NCBI GenBank assembly: GCA_005808865.1
Contig: SYKU01000056.1
Span: 1 to 32,156 of the forward strand
Length of the DNA: 32,156 nt
DNA from: Acidobacteriota bacterium
GTDB taxonomy: Bacteria; Acidobacteriota; Terriglobia; Bryobacterales; Bryobacteraceae
Direction: 5' to 3'
A program made the translations under genes and the position numbers. This document shows positions 1 to 7,816 of the stretch, in pieces. A model generated the notes under the pieces. It was not told where the DNA came from. It worked only from the letters and a program-made list of their open reading frames with translations, and did no database searches. Every line of letters starts with the position of its first letter. Positions within the stretch are counted from its first letter, which is position 1.

Positions 1-71
1 GGGCTGGCGTCCAGTGTGATCGGCTCCCGGCTAAGAGCCAACGAATCTTAACCGAGATTTCTTAACGTACC

Positions 72-478
72 TCACGGGCCAAGCCTCTGAAAACACGGAT
101 CATTCTGAACTACTTGTGGCTCTGCCATAGGAGTTCTGAGATTAGTGACCTTCTCAACGAGATTGATCTTTCCGGCGGCTGCGCAGCTCCTGATCGCATC
201 GCGGGCCGCTGGTGGGATCGAATCGAGCGCGACCCGTTCTTCGACACTTACAAGATTTCTGCTCTCGTCGAAAGGAACGCCTCTGCCGCGGCCGTTGACC
301 TTGAATTCGGCTTCATACAGGGGCTTTCCGTCTTCGACTTCTATGGATAAGCCTTTGAACGCGGCGATCCCTCGCTGCCCGGCAGCCGGGAGATCCTTCA
401 TCCTGACCTTGGTCTCCGTGGCTGTGTCCGCGCAGAACGCACGGTCAGGATCAGCGCCAGGATCAGGTACTGATCCAT
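72..478 (-). pseudogene. PepSY-like secreted protein, frameshifted
   Basis: The 109-aa ORF at 72-401 carries the pattern of PepSY-like (putative periplasmic, DUF2874-type) proteins: KVRMKDLPAA, then YEAEFKVNG and EERVALDSIPPAARDAI. The ATG at 401 falls inside the conserved start of the domain, so it is not the true start. A better start is the ATG at 478, four bases after the stop of the upstream gene and preceded by GGGAG; it opens with a signal-peptide-like MDQYLILALILTV. That frame joins the domain frame only if one base is restored near 438-442 (GTGCG read as GTGGCG gives ...LTVAFCADTA). The C-terminal tail after EKVTN also departs from the family pattern. It is the last gene of the minus-strand operon. 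The family match is by memory of the motif; the frameshift is seen directly and may be decay or a sequencing error. Confidence 0.55.
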
Positions 479-482
479 CGAC

Positions 483-1664
483 CTACTCCCGCGCATGGTT
501 CGCGTGTTTCGGCGCTTGATAGCGAACGCTGAGATGTGGTGTCTCAAGGCGCGCATGATTCTGGATTTTCGACGTCAGGCAGCTTTCGAGTGCGCCACTC
601 ACGATGAGCGTCCGCTCGACCGGATAGGGCGCCACGCCGGTTCCGAACATCTCCTCGATCTTGCTCACAAGACACGCCGAATAGGTCACGTTCGGCACGG
701 GCGAAAGAAAGAACTGCGTGGACTGGATGCCCATGCCCTTGACCCTTGCGGCGAACGTGTAGTCGCTCTGGACGCCATTCAGCATGAGGAGCGTGGTGCG
801 CAGGCCGTCGTTGCGCTCGATGAAATAGGCCGCGGGATTCTTCGCCAGCTTGCGGGCCTCGCCGCTCGCCACCATTTCCTGCGTCCGCCCGTCCGCTACC
901 GTCAACCCTTGCGGCGTGTCGCTGCGCGAAAGAGCCGCCGTCAGCAGTTCTTTCGACCAGCGCCCGTCGTCGCCCGCTTTCCAGACGTCGTCACCTTCGA
1001 TCAACTGAACAGACTTGACGCCGGACTCACCGCCCTTGCGCCGCTCAACCATACACTGCATCGCTTCCAGCGCGTGATAATCCATAGGGTCCGAACCGCC
1101 CACTCCAACCATGAGCGCGTCCTGAATCTCGCAATTGAGCGGCAGTTCGATATCCGGCAGCCGCCACGTGACCGGAAGCGAAGAGCCGGCGAGCATGGGG
1201 AACTTCAGGCGCTTCGAGCAGTCCACCATCCACTTGGCCTTCTCGAAACTGTAGGAGAGATGTTTGTCGTTGTACACCGGAACGGCGCGCCCGTCCTTTT
1301 CGAACACGTCGACGCACTGCTTGAAGAATTCGTGGCGCGGGTAAAGCACCTGGCCTTTCTCGTTCTTCGGGTAGTCGCCATGTTCCCCGATGAGGAGCAC
1401 GGCATCGACCGCGAGCTTTTCACCGCCGCAGCGCAGCGTTTCGGCGATGGTGGGATAGACCTTGAATCCAAATTCCCTGGCGCGCTCTTCACTCTGATCG
1501 CCTTTCGGCTTTTGATCGACGTAGAGAGACACCACTTTCATGTCCGGTTTGTGCCACCGGCCGGCGAGTGGATAGCCGACAAGAAAACGATCCGCCATGT
1601 GCTGCGCGTGAGAAAGGTAGCGGTAGATGGTCGTGACAACGGCAATGCGTTTGGATTCGGGCAT
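483..1664 (-). CDS. Conserved protein of unknown function, cytoplasmic paralogue
   Basis: This 393-aa protein is a paralogue of the gene just upstream: both share AGSSLPVTWR, the NEKGQ..YPR.EFFK block, DKHLS, QCMVERRK.GE.GVK and the closing ETPHL.VRYQA. It begins directly with MPESKRIAVVTTIYR and has no signal peptide, unlike its partner. The track extends the ORF to 2153, but the extra N-terminus is a shadow of the upstream gene in another frame. I chose the ATG at 1664 because GGAG lies about 9 nt before it and it sits 2 nt after the upstream stop. I know no defined domain or activity for this family; similar proteins are remembered as hypothetical in Acidobacteriota and Planctomycetes. The alternating beta/helix start (IAVVTTIYR, AVLLIGEHGDYP) resembles a Rossmann-like or flavodoxin-like layout, which is inference only. 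Confidence 0.8.
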   Translation of the reverse strand: MPESKRIAVVTTIYRYLSHAQHMADRFLVGYPLAGRWHKPDMKVVSLYVDQKPKGDQSEERAREFGFKVYPTIAETLRCGGEKLAVDAVLLIGEHGDYPKNEKGQVLYPRHEFFKQCVDVFEKDGRAVPVYNDKHLSYSFEKAKWMVDCSKRLKFPMLAGSSLPVTWRLPDIELPLNCEIQDALMVGVGGSDPMDYHALEAMQCMVERRKGGESGVKSVQLIEGDDVWKAGDDGRWSKELLTAALSRSDTPQGLTVADGRTQEMVASGEARKLAKNPAAYFIERNDGLRTTLLMLNGVQSDYTFAARVKGMGIQSTQFFLSPVPNVTYSACLVSKIEEMFGTGVAPYPVERTLIVSGALESCLTSKIQNHARLETPHLSVRYQAPKHANHARE

Positions 1665-1666
1665 GG

Positions 1667-2932
1667 CTACGTTCTCCAGAAAGTTGACTCTTTGGCGGCC
1701 TGGTAACGGACAGCGAGGTGCGGCGTTTCGATTCGCGTCTGGCCGCGGAAAATGCTTTCGACACCCGCGGCCGTCAGTCCAGTGGTGAGCAGCGTGCGCT
1801 CCACCGGATAGGTTGGCTTGCCCGTGAGGAACATCTTCTCGAAATTGTTGACGAGCGGGCTGAAGAAGTTCGCAAGCGTCGTGCGGCCGTCGGGCATTGG
1901 CAAATACATCTGCGTCGAGAACGGGTCCCTGCGCCCGTCGAGCCGCGCCGCGAAATTGAAATCGCGGACCAGTCCGTTCATCAGAAGGATGGTGGACATC
2001 AGTCCGTCGTTGTGTTCGTAGCGGTAAGCGACGGGCTGCTTGACGATACGGCGCATGTCCGCATCCGTGGGGAAGATGTTGTTGAATCCTTCGCGGGAAG
2101 GCGTGAGTGTGTGGGAGCGGCAAAGCGCGGATTCCATGAGGTCGCGCGGCCAAACGCCGTCCCCGAGCGCCTTCCAGAACGCGTCGCCCTTATAGGCCTG
2201 GAGCCACTTCACGCCGGTTTCGCCTCGCTTTCGACGCTCCACCATGCACTGCAAGGTCTCAAGCGCGTGGTAATCGTAACTGTCGACGCCGCCATAGGCG
2301 ACGCAGACGGCTTCCCTGATGCGCGAGCCGAGAGGCATTTCGAGCGACGGCGTTCGCCACGTTACCGGCAGACTCGAACCGGCCATGAAGGCGAATTTCA
2401 TTTCGCGCGAGGTGTCGTACATCTCCTTCGCCCAATCCCAATTCCAGGAGAGATGCTTGTCATTGAACAAAGGCACGGAGCGCCCGCTCGACTTGTACAC
2501 GTCCACGATCTTCTTGAAGAACTCGTAACGCGGATACTGCGTTTGTCCCTTCTCATTGCGCGGATACTTGCCGTGCTCGCCGATCAGGATGACGCCGTCG
2601 ACCGCCAGTTTGCTCCCGCCAAGCGTGAGCGCTTCGGCGATGGAAGGGTACATCTTCATGGACGGGAACCGCGCCACGCGCTCCTTACTGAATTCCACCG
2701 CCGGGAACTGATCGACGTAGATCGAGACCAAGTCCATTTCCGGTTTGTGATGGGTACCGTTCCAGCCGTAGCCTTCAAGGAACCGGTCCACGATGTGCTG
2801 CGAGTGGGAATGCTTGAAGTAGGTAGTGCAAATGGCCGCGAGTTTGGGCCGCTTGGGCCCGGCGCTCGCGATACTCCCGACTCCCACGGCGAGCGGGGCA
2901 ACCGCAATCAGTTCTCTCCGTGTCATGTTCAT
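1667..2932 (-). CDS. Tat-exported protein of unknown function, paralogue of the next gene
   Basis: This 421-aa protein opens with MNMTRRELIAVAPLAVG, a twin-arginine signal, with probable cleavage after SIASAG. The mature part (PKRPKLAAICTTYFKH) aligns with residue 6 onward of the downstream paralogue, and the two match along their full length. Conserved stretches include VDGVILIGEHGKYPRNEKGQ, FNDKHLSWNW, FMAGSSLPVTWR and YPVERTL. The ATG at 2932 overlaps the stop of the fucosidase gene by one base (TAATG), and a second in-frame ATG at 2926 is possible. Tat export suggests a protein that folds, perhaps with a cofactor, before crossing the membrane. Placement after a fucosidase hints at carbohydrate use, but no catalytic motif is recognised and I assign no function. 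Confidence 0.82.
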   Translation of the reverse strand: MNMTRRELIAVAPLAVGVGSIASAGPKRPKLAAICTTYFKHSHSQHIVDRFLEGYGWNGTHHKPEMDLVSIYVDQFPAVEFSKERVARFPSMKMYPSIAEALTLGGSKLAVDGVILIGEHGKYPRNEKGQTQYPRYEFFKKIVDVYKSSGRSVPLFNDKHLSWNWDWAKEMYDTSREMKFAFMAGSSLPVTWRTPSLEMPLGSRIREAVCVAYGGVDSYDYHALETLQCMVERRKRGETGVKWLQAYKGDAFWKALGDGVWPRDLMESALCRSHTLTPSREGFNNIFPTDADMRRIVKQPVAYRYEHNDGLMSTILLMNGLVRDFNFAARLDGRRDPFSTQMYLPMPDGRTTLANFFSPLVNNFEKMFLTGKPTYPVERTLLTTGLTAAGVESIFRGQTRIETPHLAVRYQAAKESTFWRT

Positions 2933-4182
2933 TAAGCCTTCTCCAGTACGATGACGGTGTCGTTCGGATCGCGCCCCGCTTGCGGGATTCGCAATAGGAG
3001 CCCGCCACTCAGTTTCGACATTTCGACGGGGGCGCCGGTCGCCAGCATCTTTGCCGACTTGACGTTAGGAAGTCTCGACAGCGCCAGCAGTTCGCTATTC
3101 AAATCGAGAACGTGAACGAAGATCCTGCCGCCTGTCTGCGTGGTAACGCCCCAGGAGTCAGGCTGCGTTGGGCCGCCGCGAGTCCCATAGAGCGATTCGC
3201 CGTTCCTGCTCAACCACCCGCCGATGGCGCGCAGGCGTTCGACAAACTCCGCCTGGATTGTCCCTTCCGGCGTGGGTCCGACGTTCAGCAGGAAATTGCT
3301 GTTGTGTCCGGCGGCGCGCGCCAGGAAATGGATCAGGTCCCTGGTGCTCTTGAACTGCTTGTCCTTGGCGGTATAGCCCCAGGCTTTGTTGATTGTGTCG
3401 CAGGATTCGAGCGGCAGTTTCCCGATTTCCGAGTCTTTGTAGAAACCCGCGGTGTGCTGGCCGGGCAGGTCCTTTTCAAACATCTGAAAATCCTCGCCGT
3501 CGAACGGTTTGCGATGGTGATTGTTGCCGACGAGGGCCGCCGGCTGAAGGGAGTGAATGAGCTTGTAGGTCTTTTCCAGCCGCCAGTCCGCGGTAGGCTT
3601 GTCCCACCAGCCGTCGAACCAGATACTGGGCATCCATGTAATCGAGATAGCGATTGAAGTCTCCGGAGGGCGCGCGTCCGGCGGCGAGACCCGTGCGGCC
3701 GAGAGTTGAGTAGCCGGGATGATGCCAATCGAGGTGCGAATGGTAGAAGAAGAGCTTGAGGCCCTGCTTTCGGCACTCCCCGGCAAGCATCTTGAGCGGG
3801 TCCTTTTTGTAGGACGTCGCGTCGACAATGTTCCACTTGCTCTGCTTCGTGCCCCACATGGCGAAACCGTCGTGGTGTTTGCTCGTAATCGTGATGTACT
3901 TCATGCCGGCGGCTTTGGCGAGCGAGACCCACTCGGCGGCGTTGAACGCGGTGGGTTGAAGCGCGCGGGCAACTTCTCGTATTCGGCCTTGGGAATCTTC
4001 CGATTGTTCATGACCCACTCGCCATCGCCGAGGACGCTGTAGACGCCCCAGTGAATGAACATGCCGAATTTGTTGTCCTGAAACCACTGGCGCATTTTCA
4101 GATTGGATTCGGGGGGCTTGTAGGTTTGCGAGGCCAGGGGGATGGCGAGTAGAAGCAGAGATGCGAATCGGGAGGAGCGCAT
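2932..4182 (-). pseudogene. Alpha-L-fucosidase (GH29), disrupted by frameshift and deletion
   Basis: Three reading-frame segments together make one GH29 alpha-L-fucosidase, an exported enzyme that removes alpha-linked fucose. Segment 1 (about 3955-4182) has a signal peptide [18 protein letters not shown] and the hallmark [13 protein letters not shown]...GEWV. Segment 2 (about 3630-3955) has [26 protein letters not shown] and FFYHSHLDWHHP. Segment 3 (2932 to about 3627) has SIWFDGWWD, which contains the nucleophile region, then the C-terminal beta domain. Break 1 is a single missing C at 3953-3955 (AACCCACC for AACCCCACC). At break 2, near 3628-3630, DYMDAQ runs straight into SIWFDGW, so about 12 residues plus a frame are missing. 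The family assignment is firm; an active enzyme is unlikely as written. It would be the first gene of the minus-strand operon. Confidence 0.88.
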
Positions 4183-4190
4183 ATGCCGCT

Positions 4191-4196
4191 ACTGTA
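4191..4196 (-). promoter_or_regulatory. Possible -10 box (TACAGT) for the fucosidase operon
   Basis: On the minus strand TACAGT lies 8 nt before the fucosidase ATG at 4182. No good -35 match is seen. The spacing would give an mRNA with almost no leader. Confidence 0.3.
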
Positions 4197-4334
4197 GCAA
4201 ACCGGGCACAGGCACGCGACTCGCGCGGCCCTTTTCCTGCCCATTTCCCGCCCAATCCCGTCTTATCAAGCTTTCGCAGCGGCGCCTGGCGTTATCAACA
4301 GCATTGCTCCGTGCTTTGTAAACGCGCACTATTC

Positions 4335-4340
4335 TATAAT
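4335..4340 (+). promoter_or_regulatory. Perfect TATAAT -10 box for the cupin gene
   Basis: A consensus TATAAT ends 6 nt before the ATG at 4347. Transcription would begin at or next to the start codon, giving a leaderless message. No convincing -35 hexamer is visible at 16-18 nt. Confidence 0.45.
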
Positions 4341-4346
4341 CCAGAA

Positions 4347-4757
4347 ATGAAACTTGCACTCGCGGCTGCCGTTCTTCTCGCGCTGGCGCCCGCGGCGGAA
4401 AAGCGCTCCGTTCAGCTCAATGCCGCGAACGTGAAATGGGTTCCGATGAATCTGCCCGGTGTGCCGGCGGGATTGCAGCAGCGGCTGCTTCATGAGAATA
4501 AACAGAACAAGCTCACGTCCGCGCTGGTCCGGTTTCCCAAAGGTTTCCGTGAGCCGCGCCACTACCATACGACTTGCGGCCACTCGATGTACATCCTGAA
4601 AGGGAAGTTGAAGTCGCCGGACGGCGATCTCACTCCGGGTACTTTCAGCTACGCGGCCGTTAACGAACGCCACGGACCGTTTCTCGCGGAGGAGGAAACC
4701 GAGTTTCTCTTCTACACAGACGGCCCGTTCGATTTCTTCGTCGAAGATAAGAAATAG
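4347..4757 (+). CDS. Secreted cupin-domain protein
   Basis: A 136-aa protein with an N-terminal signal peptide (MKLALAAAVLLALAPAA) and a single small cupin barrel. The metal-binding motif region is PRHYHTTCGHSMYILKGKL, which supplies a H.H pair. The usual Glu of cupin motif 1 is not obvious, with H/S at that place, and motif 2 is represented by NERHGPF. The track begins this ORF at 4161, but the upstream residues have no signal and the ATG at 4347 follows a TATAAT box by 6 nt. The gene is divergent from the fucosidase operon. The substrate cannot be told; single-domain cupins of this size range from sugar-binding proteins to dioxygenase-like and anti-sigma types. Cupin fold confidence is good; function is open. 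Confidence 0.78.
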   Translation: MKLALAAAVLLALAPAAEKRSVQLNAANVKWVPMNLPGVPAGLQQRLLHENKQNKLTSALVRFPKGFREPRHYHTTCGHSMYILKGKLKSPDGDLTPGTFSYAAVNERHGPFLAEEETEFLFYTDGPFDFFVEDKK

Positions 4758-4779
4758 CGCCCGCGCCGCACCGCTGTGC

Positions 4780-4785
4780 TATTTT
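4780..4785 (+). promoter_or_regulatory. Possible -10 box (TATTTT) for the iron alcohol dehydrogenase
   Basis: TATTTT preceded by TGC (extended -10-like) ends 7 nt before the ATG at 4793. It would allow transcription separate from the cupin gene, which ends at 4757. Confidence 0.3.
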
Positions 4786-4792
4786 CCGATTG

Positions 4793-5908
4793 ATGGATAT
4801 TTCCACGTTCAGCTTTCCCACGACGATCCGGTTCGGGGCCGGCGCGTCCTCTCAGCTTCCCGCGGAACTCGCGCGTTTTGGCGTTTCGAAGCCGTTCCTG
4901 GTCACCGATGGCGGCCTTCTCCGGACTTCCGTTTTTGGGCGAATTCAGGCGCTTATTCCGCACGCCACCGTGTTTAGCGCCGTCGACCCGAACCCGACGG
5001 AGCGCAACGTTTTGGATGGCGTCGAAGCATACCGTGCGGCCGGCTGCGACGGAATTGTAGGGCTCGGCGGCGGTTCGCCGCTCGACGCCGCGAAAGCCAT
5101 CCGGCTCAAGATCACGCACGCCCTGCCTCTTGAGGACTACGACGACAACATCGATGGCGGAAGCAGGATCCACGCGGATCTCCCTCCATTCGTGGCGCTC
5201 GCGACAACTTCCGGAACGGGAAGCGAAGTAGGGCGTTCGGCCGTCATAACCATTGCCCGCACCAACCGGAAGACCGTGATCTTCAGCCCGCACTTGATCG
5301 CCGGTGTGGTGCTGAACGACCCCGAGCTTACGCTCGATCTTCCGCCTTCCGTTACCGGCGGCACGGGAATGGATGCATTCACGCACAACGTGGAAGCGTA
5401 CATCTCCAAGGGTTTCCACCCGATCTGCGACGCGATCGCGCTCGGTGGCGCGAGGCTCTGCTGGGACAATCTCCCGGCCGTCATGCGAAACCCTCGCGAC
5501 CTCGAAGCCCGCGCCAACATGATGATCTCCTCGATGATGGGCGCGATCGCATTTCAAAAAGGGCTCGGCGCGGCCCATTCGCTCGCGCACCCCCTCTCGA
5601 CCGAGTTCGGCATGCATCACGGAACGGCAAACGCCGTGGTCCTGCCCTATGTGCTTGCCTTCAACCGCCCTGCGGCGGAAAAGCGGCTGGCCGAGCTCGC
5701 CGGTCAGTTCGGCGGCGGAGACGTTGTCGAACGAGTGCATGAACTCAACCGAATCTCGCTCGTGAAACCACGCCTGCGCGACTACGGAATTTCGGAATCG
5801 GCGCTGCCGAAGCTGGCGGCCAAGGCGATTGAAGATGGCTGCCACCAGTTGAATCCACGTCCGTGCACGGAGGCCGATCTGCTCGCACTCTACCGCGAAG
5901 CGCTATAA
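4793..5908 (+). CDS. Iron-containing alcohol dehydrogenase (group III)
   Basis: A 371-aa cytosolic NAD(P)-dependent dehydrogenase of the iron-containing family, the normal length for it. The dinucleotide-binding loop GGGSPLDAAK is at about 92-101, followed by the family signature TTSGTGSEVGR. Metal ligands are visible as D194 and H198 (GGTGMDAFTHNVEAY), a His in GAAHSLAHPLS (about 262-266) and a His in FGMHHGTANAVVLP (about 275). The set is complete, so the enzyme should be active. It would interconvert an alcohol and an aldehyde or ketone; the exact substrate is not readable. The track starts at TTG 4790, but ATG 4793 is the better start. The stop codon overlaps a TATAAT box serving the next gene. 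Confidence 0.92.
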   Translation: MDISTFSFPTTIRFGAGASSQLPAELARFGVSKPFLVTDGGLLRTSVFGRIQALIPHATVFSAVDPNPTERNVLDGVEAYRAAGCDGIVGLGGGSPLDAAKAIRLKITHALPLEDYDDNIDGGSRIHADLPPFVALATTSGTGSEVGRSAVITIARTNRKTVIFSPHLIAGVVLNDPELTLDLPPSVTGGTGMDAFTHNVEAYISKGFHPICDAIALGGARLCWDNLPAVMRNPRDLEARANMMISSMMGAIAFQKGLGAAHSLAHPLSTEFGMHHGTANAVVLPYVLAFNRPAAEKRLAELAGQFGGGDVVERVHELNRISLVKPRLRDYGISESALPKLAAKAIEDGCHQLNPRPCTEADLLALYREAL

Positions 5909-5909
5909 T
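5904..5909 (+). promoter_or_regulatory. TATAAT box overlapping a stop codon
   Basis: A consensus TATAAT spans the TAA stop of the dehydrogenase gene and lies 15 nt before the GTG start at 5925. It could give the next gene its own short-leader transcript. Confidence 0.35.
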
Positions 5910-5924
5910 CTGGCAGAGGCCGCC

Positions 5925-6566
5925 GTGCGGTACCGGATACTTGCTCTAGCCATTCTCTTTGCTCTCGTCTCGGGCGCCAAGACGAAGAAGACTCCCGTGG
6001 GCGCCGCGGAAAACGACGACGCGGGCATCTCCGCCACGCTCCTGTCCGAGGAGGAACTGAAGGAGAAGTTTGGCTCGAATCTGGGCGGTTTTTATGTCGT
6101 CGTCGAGGTGACCGTGTCTCCCAAGACGAAGCCGTACACGATTAACCGCGACGACTTCGTTCTTCGCACGGATCGCGATGGTGAAAAGTCCAGACCCTTC
6201 GCACCAACGCAGATCGCGGGCAAAGGCGCGCTGATCGTCTCACAATCCGGCGGAGGGCGCGGCATTATGGCTGACAACAACGGGCCCATGTGGGGCGGGT
6301 ACCCGGGCGGAGGACGTCCGCAGCGCATGGGCGGCGACGGCGTCGGCAGTTCCAGCGAATCGGAAACCCAGACCAGGGTGGTGAGGGGCCAGGATAAAGA
6401 GAATCCAGTGCTGGCCGCGCTTACCGCAAAGATTCTCCCGGAAAAGGAAGTGAGCGAGCCGCTGGCCGGTCTGCTCTACTTTCCCATGGAGCCCAAGCAA
6501 AAACCGAAGGAGCTGGAACTGATCTATACAACTCCGGCAGGCAAATTGAACCTGCGATTCCGGTAA
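5925..6566 (+). CDS. Secreted Gly-rich protein of unknown function
   Basis: A 213-aa protein starting at GTG, with AGAGG about 7 nt upstream. Residues 1-18 (MRYRILALAILFALVSGA) form a signal peptide. The mature protein has a beta-rich first half (GGFYVVVEVTVSP, YTINRDDFVLRTD) that reads like an immunoglobulin-like or DUF4352-like domain. A low-complexity Gly-rich linker follows (QSGGGRGIMADNNGPMWGGYPGGGRPQRMGG), then a short C-terminal strand region ending in GLLYFPMEPKQKPKELELIY. No catalytic residues are evident. I do not recognise a named family; similar secreted proteins are common in Solibacter-like genomes. A role in the periplasm or on the outer surface is inferred from the signal peptide only. 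Confidence 0.75.
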   Translation: MRYRILALAILFALVSGAKTKKTPVGAAENDDAGISATLLSEEELKEKFGSNLGGFYVVVEVTVSPKTKPYTINRDDFVLRTDRDGEKSRPFAPTQIAGKGALIVSQSGGGRGIMADNNGPMWGGYPGGGRPQRMGGDGVGSSSESETQTRVVRGQDKENPVLAALTAKILPEKEVSEPLAGLLYFPMEPKQKPKELELIYTTPAGKLNLRFR

Positions 6567-6615
6567 GGTTCAGAGCGGTGAAGGCGCCGCCGTTCATTCG
6601 CCACCTGCGACCGGG

Positions 6616-6621
6616 TACAAT
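6616..6621 (+). promoter_or_regulatory. Possible -10 box (TACAAT) for the DinB-like gene
   Basis: TACAAT ends 6 nt before the ATG at 6628, the same spacing as at the cupin gene. No clear -35 is present. It predicts a leaderless mRNA. Confidence 0.38.
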
Positions 6622-6627
6622 GAGCGA

Positions 6628-7131
6628 ATGATTCGAACACAGACCGTTTTGGATTCATGGAAGACGATCCGGGCAGACACGGCGCAGGCGCTGGAAGATT
6701 TCCCCGCGGCCGACCTGGATTTTCGAGCCACACCCGAACTCATGACGTTCCGGGATCTCGCCCGTCACTGTCTGGATGCCGGCCACGCCCTCACAGGCAT
6801 GATGCTCGCAGGCGTCGATGACATGGCCGTACCGGAGTTTCGTGAGATGGTTTCGAAGTACGTTTATGGCTTGCCCCCGGACGCTGACCAGGCCGCCATC
6901 GCCGGCGCCCTTCGCGAATCCGTCGAAGTGCGCGCCGCGGAACTCGCCGCCAAACCAGCGGAATATTTCGCGGAGATGATGACGCGTTTCGACGGCCAGC
7001 GGGTCACCCGCCTTGAAATGCTTCAGTTCGTTAAGGAGCACGAGTTGACGCACCGTTCGCAAATGTTCATGTACCTCAGGCTAAAGGGCCTTGTCCCCGC
7101 GACCACGCGCCGGCGTCAGGCGAAGAAATAG
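6628..7131 (+). CDS. DinB/YfiT-like metal-dependent four-helix protein
   Basis: A 167-aa protein of the DinB superfamily, four-helix-bundle proteins that bind a divalent metal through three His. Candidate ligands are H47 in RHCLDAGH and the two His of EHELTHRSQMFMYLRLKG near residues 137-143. That last motif (E.HxxxHRxQ followed by LKG) is typical of the family. Members include thiol transferases acting on bacillithiol or mycothiol, damage-induced proteins and uncharacterised enzymes; nothing here picks among them. There is no signal peptide, so it is cytosolic. The ATG follows a TACAAT box by 6 nt and has no Shine-Dalgarno sequence. The basic tail (TTRRRQAKK) is unremarkable. Confidence 0.85.
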   Translation: MIRTQTVLDSWKTIRADTAQALEDFPAADLDFRATPELMTFRDLARHCLDAGHALTGMMLAGVDDMAVPEFREMVSKYVYGLPPDADQAAIAGALRESVEVRAAELAAKPAEYFAEMMTRFDGQRVTRLEMLQFVKEHELTHRSQMFMYLRLKGLVPATTRRRQAKK

Positions 7132-7215
7132 CCCCGGCGGCGATGCCGGCATGCTTGTATCTGGACTTTTTTTTAGATGGCTTTTCTTACATAATATTGG
7201 CTTGGAGGCGAATCA

Positions 7216-7446
7216 ATGGTGACTTGTCCAGAATGCAGCGGCGACATTGACGTCGATGAAGAGGATATCGACGAGGGCGAAACGATTAGCTGTGGCGAGT
7301 GCGGCACGGATCTGAAGGTCGTTGGCGTCAAACCCCTCGAGTTGGAGTCCGAATCCGAGGATGAAGAAGAGGACGAGGACGATGACTTCGACGATGAAGA
7401 CGACGAGGACGAGGATGAGACCGAAGACGACGAAGACTGGAAGTAG
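7216..7446 (+). CDS. LysW-like zinc-ribbon protein with a long acidic tail
   Basis: A 76-aa protein with a good GGAGG site 8 nt before its ATG. Residues 1-40 form a LysW-like ribbon: C4-P-E-C7 and C26-G-E-C29, with DVDEEDIDEGETISC between and DLKVV after. Known LysW proteins (about 54 aa) carry lysine or arginine precursors on the terminal Glu of EDWGE. Here residues 42-75 are almost all Asp/Glu and the protein ends in EDWK, so the acidic character and the EDW are kept but the terminal GE is absent. No lysine or arginine biosynthesis gene lies nearby; the gene leads into secreted and redox proteins. It could be a LysW relative with another role or simply a small zinc-ribbon acidic protein. 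The ribbon is clear, the carrier role is doubtful. Confidence 0.8.
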   Translation: MVTCPECSGDIDVDEEDIDEGETISCGECGTDLKVVGVKPLELESESEDEEEDEDDDFDDEDDEDEDETEDDEDWK

Positions 7447-7453
7447 GGGCCAG

Positions 7454-7801
7454 TTGGTCGCTCTCGTTTTCGGGGCAGCGCTTGTGGCCTTCGCGGGAAC
7501 GAAAAGCAAGCAGACGGAATTTGCGTTAATTTCAGGATCTGTCTTCCGTGAACCTGGCTTTTCGGTGCGAGGCGCCGAAGTCGTGCTGCTGCCCGGCGCG
7601 GAGGGAAAGAAGCTGAAGGTAAAGAGGATGCAAACTGTCACGGACGGGCGAGGTGAGTTTGTCTTTCGGGTGCCCGCGGCGCCGGCAGGTTATACTGTAA
7701 AGGTCAAGGCTGCGGACCTCACGCCGCAGGAGAAGCCCGTGTCGGTCACGGGCGATGAACGAGTCGATGTGACCTTCCTCCTGTCGCCCGCATCCAAGTA
7801 A
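7454..7801 (+). CDS. Secreted carboxypeptidase-regulatory-like protein
   Basis: A 115-aa protein starting at TTG 7454, eight bases after the LysW-like stop, with AGGGG just upstream. The track begins at 7322, but that part lies inside the preceding gene in another frame. From the TTG the protein opens with a hydrophobic signal (LVALVFGAALVAFAG). It continues with a beta-sandwich of the CarboxypepD_reg-like type: ISGSVFREPGFSVRGAEVVLLPG, VTDGRGEFVFRVPAAPAGYTVKVKA and VDVTFLLSP. Such domains are transthyretin-like folds that usually mediate binding and are not enzymes. It is followed after 15 nt by a second protein of the same fold, so the two may have arisen by duplication or work as partners. 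Confidence 0.7.
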   Translation: MVALVFGAALVAFAGTKSKQTEFALISGSVFREPGFSVRGAEVVLLPGAEGKKLKVKRMQTVTDGRGEFVFRVPAAPAGYTVKVKAADLTPQEKPVSVTGDERVDVTFLLSPASK

Positions 7802-7816
7802 CCGGGAGATTTCAAC

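Noticed and set aside
495-2935. Long plus-strand ORFs (403 and 405 aa) opposite the tandem paralogues
   Set aside because: Arg/His-rich shadows of two conserved minus-strand genes with proper starts and ribosome sites.
7133-7174. Possible terminator after the DinB-like gene (CCGGC/GCCGG stem, then T8)
   Set aside because: The stem is only 5 bp and the T run begins 17 nt later, so it is not a standard intrinsic terminator.
7360-7440. Purine-rich repetitive stretch
   Set aside because: It is explained by Asp/Glu codons of the acidic tail, not by a DNA repeat.
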